Positions 23,401-35,400 of a DNA stretch of 64,000 nt are shown piece after piece. The notes under the pieces are model-generated. The model ran no database searches. It worked only from the letters and a program-made list of their open reading frames with translations, and had not been told where the DNA came from. Source of the stretch: Liolophura sinensis (Eukaryota; Mollusca; Polyplacophora; Chitonida; Chitonidae); contig NC_088299.1 in the NCBI RefSeq assembly GCF_032854445.1, positions 14,873,608 to 14,937,607 on the forward strand. The letters run 5' to 3'. A program made the position numbers and the translations under genes. Each line of letters begins with the position of its first letter. The first letter of the stretch is position 1.

Positions 23401-26400
23401 TTACTCCTAAAAAAAATATTCTGCTACAAGCATTCATAGCTTTTGCAAACTTAGGAATCCTGCCACGCATTCGTAGCTGTTGCAAACTTAGGAATCCTGC
23501 CACGCATTCGTAGCTGTTGCAAACTATGAAATCCTGACTAGCATTCATAGCTTTTGGCAAACTATGAAATCCTGACTAGCATTCATAGCTTTTGCAAAGT
23601 ATGGAATCCTGACTAGCAATCATAGCTTTTGCAAACTTAGGAATCCTGCCACGCATTAGTAGCTGTTGCAAACTATGAAATCCTGACTAGCATTCATAGC
23701 TTTTGGCAAACTATGAAATCCTGACTAGCATTCATAGCTTTTGCAAAGTATGGAATCCTGACTAGCATGCATAGCTTTTGCAAACTATGAAATCCTGACT
23801 AGCATTCATAGCTTTTGGCAAACTATGAAATCCTGATTAGCATTCATAGCTTTTGCAAAGTATGGAATCCTGACTCGCATTCATAGCTTTGGCAAACAAT
23901 AGAATCCTGTAAACTCCATGTACTGATTTGTCTTAGACCATTATAGATCAGAAAAACAATCAAATTATTACATAATGGGCAAAAATCACTCTAAAAATAA
24001 AAAAAAATGTCCAAAAACTCACATTTAATTTAAATAGCTTCTATAACCCAGCCTAAAGGTGTAAAGAGATGAGAATTTATTTGTTTGCACAATTATGATG
24101 ATTCTATCCCTATGGTGAGATACTACACGTCATACTGGACTGACTACAGAGACCTACCTCCATTCTGCGGATATCCACAGATAACACTGTAGCGAAGAAG
24201 ACAATCTGCAGGAAGAAGTCTGACAGGAGTCCAACCACAGCAAACAAACAGAATTCCTGACAAAAGAGAGAGGCAAAAGTCCAACTATGACAAACAAACA
24301 GAATCCATGGAAAGTCCATGAGGACAAACAAAACAGGATTAATGGAAAAGTCCAGAAATGACAACCAACAGAATTCCTGGAAAAAGAGGCAAAAGTTCAA
24401 CTGTGACAAACAAAACAAAATTCACAGAAAAGTCTACAATGACAAGAACAAACAGAACACTTGACAAAAAAAATATTTATTTGTGTCCTATCTGGCAATG
24501 ATGAAGAATCATATAAAGAATTCTGCTTCAAATCACCACCAAAAAGTAATGAACTGGTGTTTTGCCCAAGGCCAAGATTCTGACAGAATTTTGTCTAAAT
24601 CTGTGGTGAACTGTCTATGAACTAACAGACAGATATGGTATAGACAAGCCTTGGCAAAAAACATACCTAAATAACCATAAATTTTGTCCACGACTAACTT
24701 GCTAATTTTTCCTGATTCTGAGAGTTCTATTGTTTCAGAAAGGTTGTTTTGAAGTTTGCTTGGAACATGGGATGATATTCTACAGGAAAATTTTTTAGCA
24801 CAAAAAATAATATTTTGTGACATTAATTAGCCACTAAAAAAGCACTTTTGTGGGTGAAATTTGAGGTCATTTAGGGTAACCTTCCTGGAGGCAGTAAAAT
24901 GACCATGCTAATCTGACATTCTCTATGCTCGCTCTTGTTGACAAATTGCCTTCAGGTGGCTTTCAAAAAATATAAAGTGCATGTACCTGTATACTGATTG
25001 GCTGATGAAGTATTTTGATTGACAGCAACATTGGGTTAATGTGTGCTGGAGGCTGGTCAATTCAAAAACTTTGAATACTAATATATTCATCTGACTGGAC
25101 AATAGTTAACACAGAGAATGCTGGTACACATAAGGCATTGTTAGCTCTGGATTAAATTCAAGTACGATAATGACAAAGGAAGCAAGAGGTACTTACTGAA
25201 AATTACAGCTGGATTCAGACTCAGAACTCACCAGTAGCTAAACCGAGAACTCACCTGTAGCTAAACCGAGAACCCACCTGTAGCTAAACCGAGAACTCAC
25301 CTGTAGCTAAACCAAGAACTCACCTGTAGCTAAACTGAGAACCCACCTGTAGTTAAACCAAGAACTCACCTGTAGCTAAACAGAGAACCCACCTGTAGCT
25401 AAACCGAGAACTCACCTGTAGCTACACCGAGAACTCACCTGTAGCTAAACCAAAAACCCACCTGTAGCTAGACGGAGAACTCACCTGTAGCTAAACCAAG
25501 AACGCACCTGTAGCTAAACCGAGAACCCACCTGTAGCTAAACCGAGAACTCATCTGTAGCTAAACCGAGAACCCACCTGTAGCTAAACCAAGAACCCACC
25601 TGTAGCTAAACCGAGAACTCACCTGTAGCTAAACCAAAAACCCACCTGTAGCTAGACCGAGAACTCACCTGTAGCTAGACCGAGAACGCACCTGTAGCTA
25701 AACCAAGAACCCACCTGTAGCTAAACAGAGAACCCACCTGTAGCTAAACCAAAAACCCACCAGTAGCTAGACCGAGAACTCACCTGTAGCTAAACCAATA
25801 ACGCACCTGTAGCTAAACCAAGAACCCACCTGTAGCTAAACTGAGAACTCACCTGTAGCTAAACCGAGAACGCACCTGTAGCTAAACCAAGAACCCACCT
25901 GTAGCTAAACCGAGAACCCACCTGTAGCTAAACCGAGAACTCATCTGTAGCTAAACCGAGAACTCATCTGGAGCTAAACCGAGAACTCACCTGTAGCTAA
26001 ACCGAGAACTCATCTGTAGCTAAACCGAGAACCCACCTGTAGCTAGACCGAGAACTCACCTGTAGCTAAACCGAGAACCTACCTGTAGCTAAACCAAGAA
26101 CTCACCTGTATGACAGGAACAAAGGCTAAGAAGCAGACAGTATAATGAGTAGCTCAGCCACCAGGTGATGGATCAGATATAGAAGCTGCCTGTAGCTAGA
26201 CACAGAACTCACCTGTATGACAGGAACAAAGGTGAAAAAGCCGACAAGGATAATGAGCAGCTCAGCCACCAGGCGAGGGATCAGATATACAAGTTACCTG
26301 TAGCCAGACACAGAACTCACCTGTATGGCAGGAACAAAGGTGAAAAAGCCGACAAGGATAATGAGCAGCTCAGCCACCAGGTGATGGATCAGATATAGAA

Positions 26401-29400
26401 GTTACCTGTAGCCAGACACAGAACTCACCTGTATGGCAGGAACAAAGGTGAAAAAGCCGACAAGGACAATGAGCAGCTCAGCCACCAGGTGATGGATCAG
26501 ATATACAAGTTACCTGTAGCCAGACACAGAACTCACTTGTATGACAGGAACAAAGGTGAAAAAGGCAACAAGGATAATGAGTAGCTCAGCCACCAGGTGA
26601 TGGATCAGATATAGAAGTTACCTGAAGCTAGACACAGAACTCACCTGTATGGCAGGAACAAAGGTGAAAAAGCCGACAAGGATAATGAGCAGCTCAGCCA
26701 CCAGGTTCTTGGTTATGGACCAGCCTTCCTTACTCAGGCCTGCAACATTGTAACCACCGTTAAGGAATTAGAAAAGCCAATCATACAGCATACAGGTAGC
26801 TGTTTGATGTGTCAGAGATTCATACACATAGATTTTACAAACCGATATTTGGTTCATAAAATAAACTCAACTTTGGCGTTGGAAACTGAATATTTTCCAC
26901 CAAAAAATTTTAATGACAGAAATAACTACACAATTTAGTTGCTATAAACTGAATGTTGAAAATAAACATAAGAAAACTGCATTCATAGATCCATCCATTC
27001 TAAAACAAGTTAACATTTCTCAGGTGATTCATACAGCAAGCAAGTACATGTAGCTGTTTGATTTATCTATTCATCTACTTGACTGGTGTTTTATGCCATA
27101 CTTAAGAATAAGTAGCTATTACCATTGCACACATGTTGTTTGTACATGTCGTATGTGGATAAACTTGGAACAAAGGAAGGTAGATCGACGGTCAAGTTTG
27201 ACCACCAAAGGGTAATCAGTGCATGAGGACCTCATAATATGTGAATTTTTATCAAATCAGTCAAGTAGTTTTAGGTTTGCTTTTTATGCTGTACTTAACA
27301 ATTTCTTTGTCATATGATTTATTTATTTATTTGATTGGTGCTTTACGCCGTACTCAAGAATATTTCACTTATACGACGGCGGCCAGCATTATGCTGGGTG
27401 GAAACCGGGCACAGCCCGGGGGAAACCCACGACCATCCGCAGGTTGCTAGCAGACCTTCCCACTTACGGCCGGAGAGGAAGCCAGCATGAGCTGGACTTG
27501 AACTCACAACGACCGCATCGGTGAGAGGCTCCTGGGTCATTACGCTGCGCTAGCGCGCTAACCGACTGAGCCACGGAGGCCCCTTTCTTTGTCATATGAT
27601 GATGAGGAGTCATTATGTATATGTACATATGCTGTGTCATCTTGTGGACGCGCGAGTCTATGTCGTCAAAGTGCTGCTGTCACTGGACTATCATGCCAAA
27701 GACACCAGGCATGACACCCCACCCAGTCACACTACACCAACATTACTGATGTCTTTGATATGACCTGACCCGGACAAGATGTATTCAGGTCTCGAGAAAC
27801 CCTTAAAGGCAAAGAAAACACTGAACTGAAGTGCGTATCAAATGAAATACCATTAAACTACGAAAGTAGTTCCATTTTTTTTTTTCAGCATTTTTCAAAA
27901 GGTGTAAAATTGTTTTAAAGTGTCAGAATCTACAATGCTGTGTAGTGACCAAGAGGGTATCAATGATGTCATATCCATATTTTTTCCCTGAAATAGTTCG
28001 TTTCAAGGTCCATTCAGTAAGTGCATTCATAGATCTACATGTATATGCATTTACAACGATGACACCAAGCGGTGTATGTCTGTTGAGTGGCAAAGACCTA
28101 ATTTGACGTCACTGGTCCCAATATAGTCAGATAAGGTATCTGTAAAATCCAAAGTAGAATCCAAATGCATATTTCTGGGTGGAAAAAATTAAAAAAAAAA
28201 AACAAAAAAACACCAACTATTTTTGTAGACAGTTTTTCATATGCTTTCATCTTACATACACTTCATGTTAGTGTTTTCTATGCCTTAAACAAGTCTTGTT
28301 GCAAACTTTCATTCAAATATGATAAATCATTCTGCAGATATTGAATTGAACAGAAGTGTGCCCCATGTAGGCCAGTACCAAAACAAAATGTCTTGCTCCG
28401 TTCAGTACAGGTTGGTGGGGAGGTGGGAATGCGTGGATGGGGATTTGGGAATGGGTGGGGTGGGGTGTATGTAAATACTATAAATAAATTAATATTAACA
28501 AAATAAATATGTAATTCTGTCCCTTCTCTGGGTTCCCTACCTTGGGCCACCCTGTACTTGACATCCAGGTGGACTGGGGTAGAGACCACGGACTTGGTCA
28601 GCACTAACACATTCTCCAGGCCTATAATCATCACCAGATAGGGGAAAATCTCACTGAAATTAAACGTCATCAGGTTGTGATTTTTTTTTTCCATGCAAAA
28701 TCAGAAAAGTGCTTTTCTTTCTTGATTTTTTAAAAATATTTGATTGGTGTTTTATGCCGTACTCAAGAATATTTCACTTATACGACTGTGGCCAGCACTA
28801 TGGTGGGGGAGGGAGGATTTCTGTTTTCAAACATTCTACAGACAACAGACAACATTGCAATCATTCAAAATGTGAATAACTGTAAAATCAGAGTGTCAAT
28901 TCGTACATAACTGAGTGAAAGACTTCATATCATTTCCCAAAATTATAGAAGCAGAGTTTGACTGAGTCAGCAGTACACGGGTTGAGAATAGTGTTTGTTC
29001 AGACCTGCGACAAGTCATTATGGGGGGGGGGGAGGGGCATTCTTTAAATATAAGCTTCAGAAAGATCCTATAGAATAGATCATACCTGTAACATTTCCCT
29101 GATTTAGAGGTGTTACTGAAATGAATTCACAGAGAAAGTTGCCACCTAACATCAGGCAATTGTTGTGGAGAAAGTTGTAGAGAAAGAGATTGGGCCTTCC
29201 CAGGTGAAGACTTATCATACATGTAGGTTTGAAAGAAATTCCCTACTCAATTTCTGTAACCAACTGAATAACCAACTGTCTTACCCTCCATTGAGCGTGG
29301 GTGTCAGGCCAAACAGTGTACAGATGCTGACAGACATGAGCAGCGAGGCAATCAGTGTAGCCACAGCACTGATAGCTAGACCCCACTTGGACTTCACCAT

Positions 29401-32400
29401 CTCTATCTTACCTGAAACAGGTAACACCACAGGTCAAAAGCAACAACAACAGCAACGTGTTCTCTGCATTCCCCTTTGTCACTTACAAGTGTGAAAATCG
29501 TTCAATGAAACATTTCACTTTACACATTCATTCATTAAGAGTGACAGAGTACTACTTTAGTGTATTTTACTATTATACTCAAAACATACATGTACCCACA
29601 GACAGATAACACACTCATAACTCATAACATACTCTCAGACAGATAACATGGTCATACTCACAACAGACAGCCTACATGTACCCACAGACAGATAACATAC
29701 TCACAACCTGCATGTACTCTCAGACAGATAACATGGTCATACTCACAATAGACGTGTACTCACAGACGGATAACATACTCACAACCTGTATGTACTCACA
29801 GACAGATAACATGGTCATACTCACAAGAGACGTGTACTCACAGACAGATAACATGGTTGTACCCACAGCCTGCATGTACCCACAGACAGATAACATACTC
29901 ACAACCTGCATGTACTCACAGACAGATAACATGGTCATACCCACAGCCTACATGTACTCACAGACAGATAACATACTCACAGCTAATAATGTACTCACAG
30001 ACAGATAACATACTCACAGCTATTAATGTACTCACAGACAGATAACATACTCACAGCTAATAATGTACTCACAGACAGATAACATACTCACGGCCTACAT
30101 GTACTCACAGAAAGATAACATACTCACGGCCTACATGTACTCACAGACAGATAACATACTCACAGCTAATAATGTACTCACAGACAGAGAAGTAGATGTA
30201 AAGAAGGAGGACAAAGTAGATGACCAGCAAGGGAGTGTACTCCACAAAGTAGTTAATGTCCTTGTAGTGGATGTGGACTAGGTGCTGGATGTCCGTGTTA
30301 TTGACCGTGTCAGAGGTCAATGGGAACAGCTTCTCCAGCTTCTCACGCAATGACCGGGTAAACCTGTCACAAATACAGTCGGTCATACTTAATTAGTGTG
30401 TGTCTCAAATTACAGAGATGGTAGACAGGCTGTTTTAGGGTGCTGGGTCCAGTTGTTTGAAGGTGTACTAACCAATATTGGTAGTGAGTTGTATTTTCCT
30501 TTTTAAATCTTAGCCGAACTCAACAGCCAGTGTAGTTGTCTAAAGTCAAAGTAGAACAGCAGCAGTTTTAGTTCATGTTAATATATTGTTACACAATGTT
30601 TTTTTTTTAGTCTAAGTACAAAATTGACGCCTTGACATAGGTTAAATCTGGATTCTCTAAAGATGTTCCACAATCACTATTGTGATATACATTCAAAAAA
30701 TAGTATCAATAGATTCTCAAAGTTTACCACAGGTCTACAGTCTGATATTTTCAACAACGAACACTTATATATGTATATACATTTAAAATGGCAGTCATTT
30801 TTATGGATGTATGAAACCAGGTGTTCGCGGTAAACCACTAACCCTTGGGAAGTGACTGACAAACTTTTCCAGGCATGAAGTCCATTTTGAGCATAATACA
30901 ATACAATATTCAACGCTGAAAGACAAGTATTTTCAAGAACTGATCCCAAGAAAAATTATCTTTCAAGGTCTTGAAAATCTTGAATGAGAACAACCTTGAG
31001 CAGAAGACCAGTGGGAACCCTTAATGAAACTACCTTCTTGATAAATTAAGATGTGAAGTATACAAAGCCAATGTGCTCTTGTCAATTACAATGATCCAGG
31101 GATAAGAGAAACTATTGCAATGACCAACCTGGACAATCATTTATTTATTTATTTGATTGGTGTTTTACACCCTACTCAAGAATATTGCACTTATACGACG
31201 GCGACCAGCATTATGGTGGGTGGAAACTGGGCACAGGTGACAAACCTTCCCACGTATGGCCGAAGAGGAAGCCAGCATGAGCTGGACTTGAACTCACAGC
31301 GACTGCATACAGGGGCAATCATGACAAACAAAGTGATGGAAATTAGAGTTACATAGAGTGTACTTCAGTTAACTTGCCATCACGCATCTGGTTGAAAACT
31401 TGATCTCACCTCTCACTGAAGTTCCTATACATTATTGTGAAGGCGAATGTGATGGTACGTCTTCGATTTCTCAAAAAGTATCCAGACATGCCCGTTTTCT
31501 TCCATGGGACACCAATCAGTAAGTCTAAAATGACCATTCAAGTTCACAAGGTGAGTTTACATTAATTCTCATTTCTTACGTTACAACTTCTTTTTTACAG
31601 ATACGCATATTTCAGGATACGTACACGTGCAATTTAGTAAACAAAATTTTCTCCGTACATCCAAAAAAATTAATAAATACCAACTAGTCAAAAAACTTTT
31701 TGTCAAGATCACATAGAGTTCCGATGTGGCAACTGTCGAACCCAGATGAGTGACACAGCCAGCTATCTCATTCTGTCGAATACTGTGCCCCAAGAGAACC
31801 CCTAGGTATGATCTGATACGTACCTTGCAATGTCGGAGAGGTTTCCAGAGGTTGGCCATAAGCAGTCTTAATTGTCTTCACTTCTGAGGAATCCAAAATG
31901 AACCTGACAATGGAAAAAGAGTCAATCAGGAGGTTAGCCACACAATGCATCAATCAAAAGCCTACTAGTGGTTCATATGTAGTGAGTACATCAGATAAAT
32001 GCTGGGTGACTCTTATACCAAAGTGAGCTAGAAGCATGTCAGAAGTCTTCTATGTGAGCATTAGAAGAGAGCTAAAGGAATGTCAGAAGCCTGCTACAAG
32101 TGTGCTGTTGGCGAGCTAGTGACATGTCAGAAGTCTGCCACGAGAACTTTAGAAAAGAGCTAAAGGAATATGAGAAGCCTACAAAAGTTCTGATGGTGAG
32201 CTAGTGGCATGTCAGAAGTCTGCTACAAGAGTGTTGGTGGTGTGTTAGTGGGATGTCAGAAGTCTGCTACAAGTGTGTTGGTGGTGTGTTAGTGGCATGT
32301 CAGAAGTCTGCTACAAGTGTGTTGGTAGTGTGTTAGTGGCATGTCAGGGCGGTGTACAATCTACCATATTGGATATGAATGTAAAAAAGACAATCTACAC

Positions 32401-35400
32401 AAAAGAACGGATAATCTATGGGTGTAGATCAACATCAGAAATGTCACAAAAGACATTACATGTACTACAACCATATGAAAAAATTTCGTGTTTGTTTTTT
32501 TTTTCGTATGGCACCAAGAATAGGACCAATTTTAGCCAATGCCATGTACTGTGATTCTTCAGCCTTTTCACATCTTTCCAAAGAGTTTATTAAAGCATAT
32601 TCTGAAGGCATTATTCTGTGTAGACTATTAAATTTATACTTTTTGTCAAGCCCTTAAATTGGCCAATCCAACCAAAGAAGTTTTGTCTCCAAATATTAAA
32701 AATACGCATAAATTCCACAGAAAGTTGTTCTTTCATATGCAAAAAGGTTGAAGAATTAGGGTAAACTATATAATCTATATAGGTTTAAGTGGCCATGGTA
32801 ATTATGAGATGATAACAGCTCACTTCTTGAAATCTCCATGCCAGAAATTTGCAGGGGAGACAACTAGGCAGTTATACTCTGGAAGTATCCCTCTCAGTTT
32901 TTTATGTGTCACCAGTTCTCCTACTCGTAGACAAAGGTCTGCCATGGATATATCCTTCTGCCTGTGATGGAAAACAAGCCACAATGCGTTGTCACAAAAA
33001 GGTTGCTAACCTGTTCACTTACAATTTCAGTGAAATCTATGAAAACCCATAAAGTCAGACATGATAGAAAGCCCTCAGAACAATTAAAAAACTATCAGGT
33101 TATAGATGTAAAGTTCTGGGTACAATTTTTCAGAACATAAAACACTGATGACAATATAACAATACTGGTATACATGCTAGTAAGTTTTCTGTGTCCAAGA
33201 GGTCTTTTTACTCAGGTAACTCTGTATAGGCCAATACATGCATGCGTGTAAAAGCTAGATGAAAACTATGAAAAACAAGCTAATTCAGGGAATTTATCTC
33301 CCACTCTTTTCAAAGTGAGTTTTCTTCAAAATGACAGACACTGAATTTTCTTCAAAAGTTTCACACTAGACTTGCTTGGAAACACTGAAGTAACAACTTG
33401 GCACATAACAAGCATTTAAAAGTAGACTGAGCTTAACCTGTTGGTGCTTACCCATCAGTGAACTTGAAGGTATTAATAGCCTCGAGAATTGCAAATGCCT
33501 TAGACAGAGGTCCTCGTAAAGCATCCGTCACCTGCATGTCCTCACTCTCCCACGGAGACACAGTGGCTTTGACAATGATTTGCTGGATATAGGCTACAGG
33601 ATGAGTCAAGTACTGAAACAACAAGAACAGTCTCATATATGTAGCTGTTTCTGTAACTTAAATATTGTGGCATGTAGGTACAATGTAGTGACATGGATGT
33701 TATCATGGAAAGGTTATCAGCCCAAGTGTGCTTATCCGTTCAGCATAAAGGGGAGTTAACTCCTGTAGCAGCCTCACTATTTTTCACCAATTCTAGCTTT
33801 CAAACAGTCAGCAATAACATCAAATGGCTCTCTTAATGCTGTGGTCGCACACATGGACATTTAATTATCAGGTGAACCAAATCTTTCAGCGATTTCTAAA
33901 ACATACATTTGACACTGATGCTTTGTCCACATTTGCACAGTGTACAAAAATATGTCGAGAAATTGGATCTAGATTTATTCAATTCTACTGTGACGACCCG
34001 GTTTCATATCACCAGAATATTTCACTTACATGAAACAATGAGTAAAACACCGATCAAAAAAATGCTTTGAATTGAAATGCTTTTTTTCCTGTAGCTTTTA
34101 AAGTTTAGATCTCTCCCTATCACCAGCTTGAAATACAGTTCATGCCATACAAGCTCGCTCCTTTCAAAGTGAATTTTCTTCAAAATAATAGAATGTGACA
34201 TTAACGCAAGTCTCTATCTAATAACATGCAGAATTAACCCTGAGGCATTATTTCACCTTTACATGAATTTAACACTCATGGTCTAACAGAACCTTAGATT
34301 TTGAAAAGTGTGCTATTTTAAACCCTACTCATCACACACACACTTCTTGTTTAATGCCTCTACATGCAAACCTGCCTTACCCATCGCTGTTTGACAATAT
34401 CATCTTTTCCTCTCTCAGTCTGGGCTTGGACAACCGGTACAGAATACTCAGCTATTGGGGTGTTCACTTCAACTGGAGCATTTCCAGGTAATGGCAGGTT
34501 AGTCAGAGGGTAACTACATGGAACCAAACATTCACATCATTTATTATGGTAAGTATTGGTAGATTGAATTCCAAATACTTCTGTCTACCCAGGTAATCTG
34601 CATGTTGTGCAAAACATTTTATTCAGGGCGTTTGAATAAGGTTTTCTCAATAATACAGTAATACACACAGGATTAATAGACCATCAAATCATCTTTCCAA
34701 TTTTCCTCCTAGAACATTCAATTACACATACACTTTGAATCGAGAACAAGTTTACTGAGCCAGAGAAAACAAATGAATTAAGCAGCTTCTATTCATTTAT
34801 CTATTTTCATCATTTGAATGGAGTTTTACATTGTACTCAAAAATATTCACTTTAATAAAGAAGCAGTGATTGACAAGTCGCTGCCAAATCAGATGCCAGG
34901 ATCATCTCAAAATGTTGTCAGTACTGATATTTTCTAACTGTTCTATGTTCTAAATATAGAACGGAGCCCTTTGTAACAAAAGGGGGTACTAGGCCTTTTC
35001 TTTTTTTTTTTTTGCAGAAGGGAAGAACACACAAATGTAGAACCCTGTTCAAATGAATGATCACAAACTTCCTGAACACTGATTAGAACACAGCACTAAA
35101 TAATGTCACTCAGTCTTTGGCAATTCTCAAAATAAATATTCTTTGATCTTTACAATAAAACTAACATGTAAACATCAGATAAGCATTTTTAGGAAAACAA
35201 TTTAAGTCAACAGTTTGTGCTAGCGTTTTCAGGTCCTGTACAGAAGGGGCGAGCATGTGAAAATATAACCAAAATCCTGCCCAGCTGATACTTTTGATGG
35301 AGTGAAGTGGAACCTCATGACCTAGTAAAATAAAACTTAACACTGAGAAATCTGTTTCACTTTTCCTAATTTTAATTAAACTTTGTGAGAGTCTTCCTTC

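Noticed and set aside
25224-26100. CRISPR-like array of short repeats
   Set aside because: No unique spacers; units are head-to-tail 23-bp repeats in an intron of an animal gene.
29676-30386. Long open frames on both strands with repeats like MYPQTDN or MLSVCEY
   Set aside because: They are translations of the 36-37-bp minisatellite at the exon 7 donor; frame length comes from the unit lacking stops.
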